A DNA stretch of 64,000 nucleotides from CAVVSQ01 sp963848825 (GTDB lineage: Bacteria > Planctomycetota > Planctomycetia > Gemmatales > Gemmataceae). The stretch is from the NCBI GenBank assembly GCA_963848825.1, contig CAWKFA010000015.1:1953436-2017435 (forward strand). The letters run 5' to 3'. The translations under genes were made by a program, and so were the position numbers. The notes under the pieces were generated by a model that saw only the letters and a list, made by a program, of their open reading frames with translations, ran no database searches and was not told where the DNA came from. Below are positions 47,655 through 57,818 of the stretch, piece by piece. Position 1 is the first letter of the stretch. Each line of letters begins with the position of its first letter.

Positions 47655-49219
47655 CTACCTCTCCTCATCCTTGAACAATTTGTATTCGAAGCTATCCACG
47701 AGCGCGAGCCAACTCGCCTCAATGATGTTTTCGCTGACGCCCACCGTGCCCCAGACGTGGCCCTGGTCGCGCAATTCAATGACGACGCGCACGCGGGCTG
47801 CCGTGCCGGCCTTCGAGTTGACCACGCGCACCTTGTAATCGACCAATTGCATCTCCGCAAGGCGTGGATAGGCGCTTTCGAGCGCCTTGCGCAGGGCGCC
47901 GTCGAGGGCGTTGACCGGTCCGTCTCCTTCGCTCGCGGTGTGTTGTACCTGGTCGTTCACGCGAATCTTGACGGTCGCCTCCGTGACGGGCAAGCCGCCC
48001 GGATCGGTCTCGACATTAACCCGGTAATTCAGCCGCTCAAACTTGGGGTGGTAGATGCCGATCGCCTTTTTGACCAGCAAATCGAACGAGGCCTCGGCCG
48101 CCTCGAATTCGTAGCCGGCGTTTTCCATGTCCTGGACCTGGTTAAGGATCTTGCCCATCATGGCCTTGTCGCTGGCGATCGCATACTTGGTCGTCTTGGC
48201 CAGGATGCTGGATTGACCGGACAGCTCGCTGACGAGAATGCGGCGTTCGTTGCCCACAAGGGCGGGATCGATGTGCTCGTAGCTTGCCGTCGTCTTGGCC
48301 ACCGCATGAGCGTGCATGCCCCCCTTGTGCGCGAAGGCGCTCATGCCCACAAAGGCCTGGCTGGGACGAAAGTTCATGTTGGCGATTTCATAAACGTAGC
48401 GCGACACTTCCGTCAAGAGACGCAGGCTATCCGGCCCCAATACTTCGTAGTCGCGCTTGATCGCCAAGTTGGCTATGACGCTGATGAGATCCACGTTGCC
48501 GCAGCGTTCCCCCATGCCGTTGATCGTGCCCTGAACCTGCGTGGCTCCCCTGGCAACCGCGGCCAGCGAGTTGGCTACGGCGACGTCGCAATCGTTATGG
48601 CAGTGAATGCCGATGCCCACGTCCGGGAGCGCCTGCGCACCAGTTCAACGCGCTCGGCAACTTCCTCGGGCAGGGTGCCGCCATTGGTGTCGCAAAGGAT
48701 CACGACCGTGGCGCCGGCGTCCCGCGCCGCTTGCAAGGTCCGCAGTGCATATTCCGGGTTATGCTTGATGCCGTCGAAACAGTGCTCGGCGTCGTACATG
48801 ACCTCGCGGCCCTGTTCACGGCAATAGGCCACGGAGTCGGCGATCATGCGCACGTTTTCTTCAAGGGTGGTGCCGATGACTTCGCGAACCTGAAAATCCC
48901 AGGTTTTGCCGACAATGGTGATTACCGGCGCCTGCGAATCGAGCAGCGCCTTGATGCAGGTATCGTCCTGGGGATGGCAATGCTTGCGCCGTGTCATGCC
49001 AAAGGCGGCCACCTTGGCGTGCCGTAGCGTCAGCTTGCGAACTTCCTGAAAATACTCGAAGTCCTTGGGATTGGAGAGGGGATAACCCCCTTCAATGTAA
49101 TCGACCCCCAATTCATCGAGGCGCCGCGTGATCAGCAATTTATCCTGGAGCGAAAAGTTTACACCCTCCCCCTGGCTGCCGTCGCGGAGCGTGGTGTCGT
49201 AGATTGCAATGCGTGTCAT
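47655..49219 (-). CDS. cimA: (R)-citramalate synthase, frameshifted
   Basis: About 521 residues reconstructed. Condenses pyruvate and acetyl-CoA, the threonine-independent route to isoleucine. N-terminal barrel: YDTTLRDGSQGEGVNFS, GGYPLSNPKD, YDAEHCFDG, DTNGGTLPEEV, HCHNDCDVAVANSLAAV and NGMGERCGNVDL. The LeuA-type allosteric domain follows. The GEGVNFS and GGYPLSNPKD variants point to CimA over LeuA. Frame break near 48615-48635. SD AGAGAAGG precedes the ATG, which is 22 bases after the attenuator T-run. Confidence 0.93.
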
Positions 49220-49240
49220 CGGCCTTCTCTTGCATGTAAT

Positions 49241-49270
49241 AAAAAAGCCCTGGAGCGGCGCTCCAAGGCT
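49241..49270 (-). terminator. Intrinsic terminator in the cimA leader
   Basis: On the minus strand, AGCCTTGGAGC and GCTCCAGGGCT pair over 11 bp (one G-U) around a 3-base loop, then six T. It lies between the promoter and cimA, 28 bases after the leader ORF stop, so it is an attenuator. Confidence 0.85.
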
Positions 49271-49298
49271 GAGGGTACAAAAAGGACCGAGCCCGAAG

Positions 49299-49385
49299 CT
49301 AAACTCCGTGAATAGTTACGACGCAATGTGAGCGCACTCCCTGCGCGTCGGGAATGACGATCGGAATGGAATGCTGCGGGTTCAT
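49299..49385 (-). CDS. Leader peptide rich in Ile and Val
   Basis: 28 codons on the minus strand. The first part reads MNPQHSIPIVIPDAQG and the end VVTIHGV then TAG. It holds four Ile and five Val codons, nine of 28, with a dense IPIVIP cluster. The predicted start of transcription is only about 1-3 bases before the ATG, and no SD is present, so translation would be leaderless. Position between a consensus promoter and a terminator ahead of the Ile-pathway gene cimA is that of an ilv-type attenuation peptide. Confidence 0.7.
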   Translation of the reverse strand: MNPQHSIPIVIPDAQGVRSHCVVTIHGV

Positions 49386-49394
49386 GATGCTGAA

Positions 49395-49423
49395 ATCATA
49401 AGAAATATCGGCTTGCTTGTCAA
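49395..49423 (-). promoter_or_regulatory. Consensus promoter of the cimA-valS operon
   Basis: Minus strand: TTGACA (49418-49423), 17-base spacer, TATGAT (49395-49400). The start of transcription would be near 49386-49388, immediately before the leader-peptide ATG at 49385. Confidence 0.8.
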
Positions 49424-49479
49424 ATTCCTTGGCCAGCGGCCGTGGCTGACCGTTGCGAAGCCAGCCGCGACCCCTATTC

Positions 49480-52251
49480 TCACCGGCTCTCCTCGTCAGC
49501 CGCCGCCTTCGCCGCGCCCGCCTTCCCGGGACTCTTTGGGTTCATCACGTAGGTATCCAGCCACCCGGTCCAGCGTGCCCAGAGATCGAGCGTGGTTTCT
49601 TTGGCGATGGGGCCGTGGCCCTCATAGGGGTACATGTAGAGAGCGGCCGGTTTGCCGAGGCCGTCGAGGGCCATGAACATGTGCTCGGCGTTGATTGGGT
49701 TGGTGCCGACGTTGGCATCGTCCATGCCGTGATACATCAGGAGTGCCCCGTTGACGCGGTTGGCCCAGAGGAGGGGAGACATCTCCAAGTAGGTTTCGCG
49801 GGCTTCCCACAACTGGCGTTTTTCCGTCTGAAAGGTCATGGAAGTGAGGGTGCGGTTGTAGTTGCCGTCGCCGGCGATGCCAGCCTTGAAGAATGGGGTA
49901 TGCGCCAGCGCGTTGGCCGTGCTGAAGGCACCGTAGCTATGACCGCCGATCGCCAGGCGGTCGCGGTCGATGATGCCTTTCTTGTCGAGTTCATCAATGG
50001 CGGCCCAGAGGCTGTTGCGCAAATCGGGGATATAATTGTCGTTCATTCGTCCGGCCGGGCCCACGATCGGGACGTCCGGTTCCACGACGGCATAGCCAAG
50101 CAGAGTCAAGATGGTCATCGAGCGCGGGTCGGGCGTCACGAAGCGGTGGGCATTGTCTGCCAGACGGGCAGTAGCGGTGTTGTAGGCGGTCTGGCTGGCA
50201 TATTCCTTGGGATAGATCCAGAACAGCGCCGGCAGCTTGCCGTTGGCTGTCGGACCGGTAGTCACTTTTACCCAAAATTTGAAGCCGTCAATTCGTGTGA
50301 CCTGGAAGCGTTGTTCCCGCACCTGGCGATACCAGGGTGTGGGGTCCACGTTGTTGGTCAGGCGCGTGACCTTGCCTGTTTTGAGATCGGTCTGAAACGA
50401 ATCCGGCACGACGTTCTTGTTCTGACGCGTGGTGAAAACCTGGCGGACGTCATTGCCGTCTACCGTGTCGATGCTTTCCAGCATGTCTCCCTTCGACTGG
50501 TAGATACGTTCCGACTGGCCGGTTTTGATGTTGATCTTGTCGAGGAAAACCTTGGCCGGCGCCTTGGCGCCGGTGCGGGCGCGCTCGGTGCCGTTCAGAA
50601 AGACCTCGCCCGCGCTGGAGATGCGCACCACCTGGACGGCGCCGCCGCTCGAACGTGTCAGAAGACTGGCCGGCGCGGGCCCCGTAAGGCCGCCGCCGGC
50701 CTTCTTGGCTTGTTGCTCATCGTCCTCCGCGGCCTTGGCGGCGGGAGCGTCAGGGGCCTTTTTGATATCGGGCATCTCCTTGTCGGCCAGGCCCTTGTGC
50801 AGTACGTAAAGGGTCTTTTGCGGATCCGCAAGATCGACGGCCGAGATCTGTCGTTGTTTGTCGACGGTTTGCGTCAGAAATAACCACTGGCAATCTTCGG
50901 AGTATTGTGCGGCTAAAATGCGCAGCGGCGTTTCGTAAATGACTTTGACGTCCTCCTTGCCGAAAGGCGGCAGCCACTGCCAGACACGGTCCTGGCGCGG
51001 CGTTTTGTCGTCCGCCGCCTTGGCTGCGCCCTTGCCTGACAGCGGTCGCAGTTGGAGGAACGAAAGGCCGGCGCCGTCCGGCCGCCAGGCGATCAGGCGT
51101 TTCGCGTCCGGATCGACCGGTTCGGCGGGCCCTTTCGGATCATCCGGGTCAGCCTGGGGTGGTTGGACCTTGGCCTTGGCACCGGTGCCACCGCCTTTCT
51201 TGCCCCCCTGGCCCGCATTTTGCCCCTGGCCTGTCGTCAGCACAGTCGGGGCCGGCGGTTCTACCTCACGCAGGCTGCGCTCGGCGAGGGTGGACAACGA
51301 TTTGCCTTCTTGGTCCCAGATCCCCTCGGACGATCCAAACCGCGCCATGGGTACGAAATAAGAAAAGGGCCTTTTCATCATGCTGACGCGGAATTGCTCC
51401 TTGCCCGGCGCCATACTGACGTTCTGAAACAGGTTGGGGAACCCAATTTTGGTCACGTGCCCGTCACTGATGTCGATGAGCGACAACTGACCCGTCGCCA
51501 GGTGCTCCAGAAGCGTCATGTCATAAGGCGACTCGAGCAAGAAACGGAATGTTCGCGATGGATTGGGGCCGCCCCGTGCGACGCGCACCTTCGGCTCCGC
51601 CGCCACGGTGTTTCGTTTGGGCATCTCCCTTTTGCCGTCGTCGGGCAACAGGACCGTCTGAATGTGCTTGCCATCTTTGGACCACTGGAACGAAGTGACC
51701 AGCGTCGCCAGGACGGGAATTGACGTCAGCCGCCGCGTGAAGCCCGTCTCGGTGTCGGCGATACAAATGTGCGTGGCATCGACAAAGTGGGCGTAGAACG
51801 CCAGCTTGGAGCCATCCGGCGACCAGGTCGCATTGCTCACCCGCGCCCGGTCAGGCACCTGCACGGGCACGGTCCGGTTCTCGGCAAAATAGAAGAGCTC
51901 ATAGCCGGCGACGCTACGCACCCAGAGGTCGCGTGCGCGATAGGCCGATGGATCGAAGGCGGTCTCACCCAGATAGACACAGGGGCACGCGAGGCGCTGC
52001 AAGGAGGGCAGGCCATCGCTTCTGGCGATCAGGAACTTCTTGCCGTCCGGGCTAAGATTGGTCAGCGTGCGGTTTTCATGGCGGGGCGCCAGCACGGCTT
52101 CGACGATTTCGCGGGGTGGCGTCAGATACGCCTCCTTGCCGAGGCTGGCCCGCTCGGGGACCTCGTCCGCATATAGCGGCAGGCCAGCGAGGATCAATAC
52201 ATGGAGGGCGAGCAATTTCGCCAGGAGTTTCTTGACTTCAATCGTGACCAT
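49480..52251 (-). CDS. Secreted S9 prolyl-oligopeptidase-family peptidase
   Basis: 923 residues, intact. Signal peptide ends GLPLYADE. The N-terminal beta-propeller part has WSPDGSKLAFYAHF and FQWSKDGKHI repeats; a Gly/Lys/Pro-rich insert lies near residues 335-375. The hydrolase domain has the Ser nucleophile in GGHSYGAF (about residue 775), Asp in GMDDANVGT and His in YEGHGP, the S9 triad. Same strand as, and 80 bases after, a second S9 peptidase; the two differ clearly in sequence. Probably extracellular peptide scavenging. Confidence 0.9.
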   Translation of the reverse strand: MVTIEVKKLLAKLLALHVLILAGLPLYADEVPERASLGKEAYLTPPREIVEAVLAPRHENRTLTNLSPDGKKFLIARSDGLPSLQRLACPCVYLGETAFDPSAYRARDLWVRSVAGYELFYFAENRTVPVQVPDRARVSNATWSPDGSKLAFYAHFVDATHICIADTETGFTRRLTSIPVLATLVTSFQWSKDGKHIQTVLLPDDGKREMPKRNTVAAEPKVRVARGGPNPSRTFRFLLESPYDMTLLEHLATGQLSLIDISDGHVTKIGFPNLFQNVSMAPGKEQFRVSMMKRPFSYFVPMARFGSSEGIWDQEGKSLSTLAERSLREVEPPAPTVLTTGQGQNAGQGGKKGGGTGAKAKVQPPQADPDDPKGPAEPVDPDAKRLIAWRPDGAGLSFLQLRPLSGKGAAKAADDKTPRQDRVWQWLPPFGKEDVKVIYETPLRILAAQYSEDCQWLFLTQTVDKQRQISAVDLADPQKTLYVLHKGLADKEMPDIKKAPDAPAAKAAEDDEQQAKKAGGGLTGPAPASLLTRSSGGAVQVVRISSAGEVFLNGTERARTGAKAPAKVFLDKINIKTGQSERIYQSKGDMLESIDTVDGNDVRQVFTTRQNKNVVPDSFQTDLKTGKVTRLTNNVDPTPWYRQVREQRFQVTRIDGFKFWVKVTTGPTANGKLPALFWIYPKEYASQTAYNTATARLADNAHRFVTPDPRSMTILTLLGYAVVEPDVPIVGPAGRMNDNYIPDLRNSLWAAIDELDKKGIIDRDRLAIGGHSYGAFSTANALAHTPFFKAGIAGDGNYNRTLTSMTFQTEKRQLWEARETYLEMSPLLWANRVNGALLMYHGMDDANVGTNPINAEHMFMALDGLGKPAALYMYPYEGHGPIAKETTLDLWARWTGWLDTYVMNPKSPGKAGAAKAAADEESR

Positions 52252-52331
52252 GAGCGCACCTACCCAGGGGATGATATGACCCCATAGAGTCTACCGGCTG
52301 CCATGGTGCTCGCAAGCAAAATCAAGAAAAC

Positions 52332-54909
52332 TCACTCCGCCGCCATGGCTACCGCGTTCCGGTCCGGCGGTTCGATGCCGTGGAGATGCCGGACGAAGTA
52401 GTCCCAGCGGCGGCGCTCGCCATAGGGTCCGCCGTCGGAGTGCCCCATGCCGGGCACGACGAGCAAATCGAAGTCCTTTTTAGCTTTGATGAGTGCATCG
52501 ACGACGCGCATGGTGGACTCGAACGGCACGTTGGTGTCGAGTTCACCGACGATGAGGAGCAAGCTGCCTTGTAACTTCGCCGCGTTGGTCACGTTGGATT
52601 GTTTTTCGTAATGCGGGCCCAGCAAGCCCATCCATTGTTCATTCCAACTGGATTTGTCGAGGCGATTGTCATGGCAGCCGCACGCGGAGACGGCCACCTT
52701 GTAGAACTCTGGATGAAAAAGCAGCGCCCCCGTGGAGCTTTGACCGCCGGCGGACGTGCCGTAGATGCCCACGCGGCTAACATCGACGTAAGCGTACTTT
52801 TGCGCCAGCGCCTTGATCCACAGGATGCGATCCGGAAAGCCGGCGTCCGCCACGTTCCGCCAGCAAATATCGTGAAAGGCCCGCGAGCGATGTGCCGTCC
52901 CCATGCCGTCGCATTGCACGACGATAAACCCCAACTCGGCAAGCGCCATCATCGACCGATAAGCCGCGAAGGTTTTGGGCGTGAAGGAGCCGTGCGGTCC
53001 GGCGTAAATATACTCGATGACAGGGTATTTCTTGCTGGGATCATAGGTTTGCGGCCGCTGAACGATGCCCCAGATGTCGGTCTTGCCATCGCGGCCCTTG
53101 GCGGCGAAGACTTCGGGCGCAGCGCCAGCCGGACGTGAACAGGGCGGTAATGTCGGCCTGGTCGAGGTTGCAAACCAGCGTCCCATCGTCGACGCGGCGT
53201 AGCGTATGAACCGGCGGCCATGTCGACACGAGAATAGGTGTCGATCAGGAACTTCTTGTCCGGCGAGAACTGCAGGCCGTCACGCTGAAAATGATCGCCG
53301 TCCCCTTCGGTAAGCGCGACCAGGCCGGTGCCATTGAAATCGACGCGATAATAGTGGATGAAATAAGGGTCTTGGTCGGCGTTCTTGCCGCTGGCGTGGA
53401 ACCAAACCTGTCGGTTCTTCACGTCCACTCGATCAATGCCGCGCACCACGTATTCGCCCTTGGTGATCTGCTGCTTGACCGTGCCGGCCCGCGCATCGAA
53501 GAGGTAAATGTGTTTCCAGCCATCCATCTCCGAGACATACAGGATTTCGTCGGTGTCATCGAGATAATCCAGGCGGTTGAAACTGTAATGATCGACAAAG
53601 GTGTTGGCCCTGTCGTCAATGATGGCCCGTGTCTTGCCGGTGCGGGCCTCCACTTCGACGACGCGAAACCGCTGATGGCCGCGATCGGTTTTTTCGAAAG
53701 TGAAGTGGCTGCCATCCTTGCGCCAGCGCAGCCGGGGAATGCCGCGAAAGTCGATACGCTCGATATCGACCCTGGCCGGCTTTCTGGTTTCCAGATCGAT
53801 AACAAACATTTCGTGGAGCGCGAACTTGTCGCCAGGACGGGGATACGGACGCGTGTGCAGCTTGGCCGGCAGCTGGTCCTTGGGACTGGTTTCAATCATA
53901 TAGACTTCCTTGTTGTCGCCAGGCTCCGTGCGAAAAGCCACCAGCGTTTTCGAATCAGGTGACCATGTCAAGGAAGCGAAGGGGTTGCCGGCCGTCCCCT
54001 GATCGGTCAGGGGCGTCTCCTCGCCGCCGGTCGCCCGTAAAAGGACGTTGTATTCTTTGATGAGGGCGGTCCACTTGCCATCGGGAGACTTCACCTCACG
54101 CGCGCTTGGCGGCAGGAACTTGCCTTTGCCCCCCTTGTTTTTCTGTTGCGGAGCACCGTCTTGCGGAGCACCGTCTTGCGTGGGATCGTCGTCCGCATAA
54201 GCCTGGGCCCAGGGCGTGTCATTATCTTCTTCCGCCGCTTCCTGAGGCGTGGCTGCATCGGCCGGCGCTTCTGGTGGTGCCGGCTCGGCTGTCTTGGAGC
54301 ATTCATACGATGCCAGGTCGCACTCCCAGTCGGCGCCGCCGGCCCGGAAACGCACCACCCTGGCCAGGTCGGTGAAGTCGATCTTGTCGAAGGGAAGGCG
54401 TTCGCCGCTGTAAGTCGTGCCACTCTGCTTCGACAAGGCCTCGGCGAGTTTTTGATGATCGAACGCGGGTAGGCGTTCCCCCTTGTGGGCATCCACGACG
54501 AGGAACTCCTTCTTGCCAGCCGCCAAATCGTTGCGATACCAGAAACGCGTGCCCTCCATGAACCAGTGCGGCGTGATCGTCGCCTTGAAGACCTTGCCCT
54601 TGGTCTGGGCAGCCAGCCGGTTGGCACGCTCGTAAGCTTTGCGCATATCGAGCGCATCCACGTTTCCAGGCGCATCAGGTTGTTGCTCAAGGGCAACCGG
54701 CTCGGGATGGCCATCAAGCAAGTCGCCATCGTGGACGGCATACTCGGAAGCAGCGACCAGCTCCTTGATCCACTGTGCCGACGCTGCTTGCCGGCGCGGC
54801 ACGGAAGCCGCCCCGATGGGACGTAGTTAAACCAACCAACGCCCCCAACGAGAAGGATGGCGATTGTCAGCCACGATTTACACATGACACGTTTGCCGAT
54901 GGGAGGCAT
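52332..54909 (-). CDS. DPP4-type S9 peptidase, frameshifted
   Basis: About 858 residues reconstructed. Starts MPPIGKRVMC with a signal/anchor helix (WLTIAILLVGGVGWF). The propeller contains SLTWSPDSKTLVAFRTEPGD and DEILYVSEMDGWKHIYLFD, the latter typical of the DPP4/dipeptidyl-peptidase IV N-domain. The hydrolase end has IYGTSAGGQSS (Ser; GxSxGG), GELDTNVPFE (Asp) and PGMGHSDGG (His). Breaks near 54800-54835, 53225-53245 and 53120-53140. A Gln/Asp-rich linker lies near residues 210-260. Confidence 0.85.
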
Positions 54910-54956
54910 TGGTACTCCATGAAGGAATTGTCGTGGACTATCGTTCCGTGCATTTC

Positions 54957-54988
54957 GGTGGGTCAGCGCGAGTAGGCTTCGACCCACC
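54957..54988. repeat. GGTGGGTC...GACCCACC hairpin
   Basis: Eight-bp perfect stem (54957-54964 with 54981-54988), extended by AGC/GCT inside a 16-base loop. No T-run. It lies just upstream of the DPP4-like gene start and may be a dispersed repeat element; other copies were not found in the window. Confidence 0.5.
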
Positions 54989-55015
54989 CTACGGGGTGCC
55001 GCGGGCTGGCGCCAT

Positions 55016-55434
55016 TTATTCCTTGGCTTTCTTCAGCGTGACCATCAAGTAGGGTTCCTTGGGGGCAAACTCGGCCGGGCGTGCCACGTGTTGTTTAGGC
55101 TGATGCAGATCGTAATGACTTCTTTTTCCACCTTGTAAATGCCCTGAAATTCTTTGTCCTCCAGCTTGAAGGTGATCTCCTTGGGCTGGCCTGCGGGGTT
55201 GAGCGTGTAGGTGAAGTTATCGTCCTTGTCATCATGTTTGAAAATCATTTTGTCCGCTTCGAAGGTCAGGCTGGCGTTCTTCAGGTCTTCGTTTTTGCCC
55301 TGCTCGGATTCGAGCGATTCGATCTTCCACGTTCCCTTCATGAGTGCCTTGTCTTTCTTGATGGCGTCGGCGTCTTGCGCGGTGCCGACGCCAATGCAAA
55401 AGAGAACGGTGGCCAAAGCCGTCAGTGCCTTCAT
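55016..55434 (-). CDS. TIGR03067-type lipocalin-like secreted protein, frameshifted
   Basis: About 138 residues. Signal peptide MKALTALATVLFCIGVGTAQ. The body has KGTWKIESLESEQGKN, LTFEADKMIFKHDD and KEFQGIYKVEKEVITICISL, the pattern of the planctomycete TIGR03067 domain (LxGTWxxxSxExxG..IYxxxGDxLxxCF). The last 30 residues need a frame change near 55085-55100, giving EFAPKEPYLMVTLKKAKE and a stop at 55016. Function of the family is unknown. Same strand as the cyclase, 106 bases after it. Confidence 0.82.
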
Positions 55435-55540
55435 GGGTTTCTCCGTAGGGATTGGTATTGCGGAATGGTTAGCGCTTTTGATTTTACCAGGGGGCCTCCA
55501 AAAGGGCAGTGCAGCTTTTGCTTTTATTGTCCGGCGGGCC

Positions 55541-56365
55541 TTAATCCACCAAGGCGAGCGGACGAATCGGCGAACCGGTGGCGCTTGAAACTTGAGCGGG
55601 ACGCCCAGGAAGGCAAACTCATAATGGCTATCACGGGCCAGGGTTTCCAGGTTGAGGTTCTCGATGATATAAATGCCCTTTTGCGCGAGCAGGTGGACGT
55701 GGGCAAACATTGATGCGCCCGTTTCCGGGTCACGCTCGCCCGGCACGTCCCAGGTCATGTTGTCGGCGCCAATGGCGCTGACCCCCTGGCGCAGCGCCCA
55801 CTGGCTTCCCGATTTGGCCACGCCGGCGGCCGCCAGGTAGGCTTCTTCCTCGTTCCAGATGGCGCCGAAGCCGGTGCGCACGAGCAGAACATCGCCCGGA
55901 CGTACCGTAGTTTGTTGGGCCGCGGCACACGCCTCAAGGTCCGCGTCGGTAATGGAGTACATAGATGGCAAGCGGTCCACTTTTTTCAAGCGCACCACGT
56001 CGAGCATGACGCCACGGCCCAGCAACGGCGGCACCATTTCCACGCCCAGCTTCTTGAAGCCCGCGGGGGTCTCGACGCCGTCTACCGGTAGATCGCCGAA
56101 GAGCTTGAAGCCGCAGGCCTGGTGGCAGAGTGCGTCGATGTGGGTGCCGCTGTGTTCCATCATTGTCAGGACGCCGGACGCCCCCGTGCGCCGGACCATG
56201 AACGTCCGGTTCGAAGGTATCGCGGTGCCGGCGGTGCAAGGCGTAAAAATAACCCGGTTTGTGCGAGGAAAAGATCGGCATGCCATAAAAACGGGGCTGT
56301 TCAAGGTCGTACATCTTGGCGGCCTGCAGGCGGGAGGCCAGCGGCTCACGTTCTGGGTTCTTCAT
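55541..56365 (-). CDS. Cyclase/kynurenine-formamidase-like metal hydrolase, frameshifted
   Basis: About 275 residues reconstructed. Metal-binding signature MMEHSGTHIDALCH (HxGTHxDxxxH, PF04199), then VRPGDVLLVRTGFG and the closing SATGSPIRPLALVD, the usual cyclase-family end, found only after a frame change near 55580-55595. Another change near 56215-56240 joins the N-terminal HKPGYFYALHRRHRDTFE to the core. Start MKNPEREPLA. Family members hydrolyse cyclic or formyl amide substrates; the substrate here is unknown. Confidence 0.82.
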
Positions 56366-56390
56366 AGGATGATCTCGAAGGAAAGTCCTG

Positions 56391-56480
56391 GAGCGTTCGT
56401 AAAAAAAGGGGTCAGACCCCTTGAAGCGAACAGAGTTTACAGCGCTTTAGGGGGTCTGACCCCTTTTTTTACGAACGCTC
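56391..56480. repeat. Perfect 30-bp inverted repeat around a 30-base centre (MITE/REP-like)
   Basis: Left arm 56391-56420 and right arm 56451-56480 are exact reverse complements. Each begins GAGCGTTCGT, then A7, then GGGGTCAGACCCC, itself a palindrome. The centre (56421-56450) has no coding content. No target-site duplication is evident. GGGGTCAGACCCC-type palindromes are known from REP elements mobilised by RAYT transposases; no transposase gene is nearby. It sits between divergent genes. Confidence 0.85.
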
Positions 56481-56544
56481 TTGGCTGAGGCGTCTACGTT
56501 ATAGTACGCCGAAACATGGAAATACGATTCTTCAGGAGGACAGC

Positions 56545-57811
56545 ATGAAATCGAAACTACCTTCACTTATTGTGACAGCTTTATGCGGGTGCGCTTTTTC
56601 GCCCGGGCCGACGATTGGCCGCAATGGCCGGGCCCATGCGCAACGGCATTTCTCAGGAAACGGGGTTGTTGCAGCAATGGCCAGGTGCCGGGCCAAAACT
56701 ACTCTGGGAAGTCAAAGATATCGGCGCCGGCTATTCAACGCCTGCGGTCAAAGGGGACCGTCTTTATGTGATTAGCAGCAAGGGGGACGACGAGTTCGCA
56801 CTGGGACGCTCCAGCAAGGATGGTCACCCGATTTGGGCCACGCCGCCTGGGCAAGGTAGGTGTCAATCTAGGCCCCCAGTATCCCGGCTCGCGTTCCACA
56901 CCGACGGTTGACGGCGAGCTGCTCTTCGCCCTGGGGTCCGATGGCGACCTGGTTTGCATAAAATGCGCGGATGGCCAGGAGGTATGGCGTAAAAGCCTAC
57001 GTAACGACTTCGAGGGGCAGCCCGGCCTATGGGCGTTTGCCGAGTCGCCGCTGGTTGATGGGGACAGGGTGGTCTGCACGCCGGGCGGCAACAGCGCCAC
57101 CCTCGTTGCCCTCGACAAGAAGAAGGGGTCGGTCATTTGGAAGTCGGCAGTGCCGGGCGGCGATAAAGCCGCCTACGCCTCGATCATCGTCGTCGAGAGT
57201 GCTGGTATCCGCCAATATGTGCAGTTTCTGGCCAACGGTGTCGTGGGCGTCGAGGCGAAAACGGGCAAGTTCCTGTGGCGCTGTACGGGAAAACGGCCGA
57301 GAATAGCCCGGCCAACATTCCCACCCCCGTCAGCGAGGGAGGCCTTATCTACACCAGCAGTGGCAAGGGCGGCGGCGGCCTGGTCAAATTGAAGAGTGAC
57401 AAAAACGGCGTCGTGGCGGAGGAGGTTTATTACAACCTTAAAAACCTGCCCAATAGCATCGGCGGTGCCGTCGTCCTGAATCATTTCCTCTATGGAACGA
57501 ACAATACGGGGCTCATGTGCGTTGAGTTCGCGACGGGCAAACAAAAATGGCAGCAACCCATGGGCGGAGCCGGCGCGGTCTGTTACGCGGATGGCCGGCT
57601 ATACCTGCACGGGGAAGATGGCTCGGTGAGCCTGATTGACGCCACGCCGGAAGCTTATCACGAGTCCGGCCATTTTACCCCGCCCGACCTGCCGACACGC
57701 TCCAATGGCAGCATCAAGGCGTGGACCTACCCGGTGGTCGCCGCTGGCCGTCTGTACCTGCGCAATCAGGACATTCTCTGGTGTTATGACATCAAGGCCA
57801 AAGGCAAATAA
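56545..57811 (+). CDS. PQQ-like beta-propeller protein, frameshifted several times
   Basis: About 420 residues reconstructed. Signal peptide MKSKLPSLIVTALCGCAF, then DDWPQWPGPMRNGIS, the usual opening of planctomycete PQQ-repeat proteins (DWPQWRGPxRDGxS). Propeller repeats: STPAVKGDRLYVISSKG, STPTVDGELLFALGSDGDLVCI, KKKGSVIWKSAVPGG, GGLIYTSSGKGGGGLV, CYADGRLYLHGEDGSVSLI. Breaks lie near 56600, 56855, 57290 and possibly one more. Related to BamB and to quinoprotein dehydrogenases; no enzymatic residues confirmed. Convergent with the kinase gene. Confidence 0.82.
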
Positions 57812-57818
57812 GAGACGA

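Noticed and set aside
46503..48827. 774-codon plus-strand reading frame
   Set aside because: Antisense to valS and cimA; GC-rich codon bias leaves the opposite frame open. No domain.
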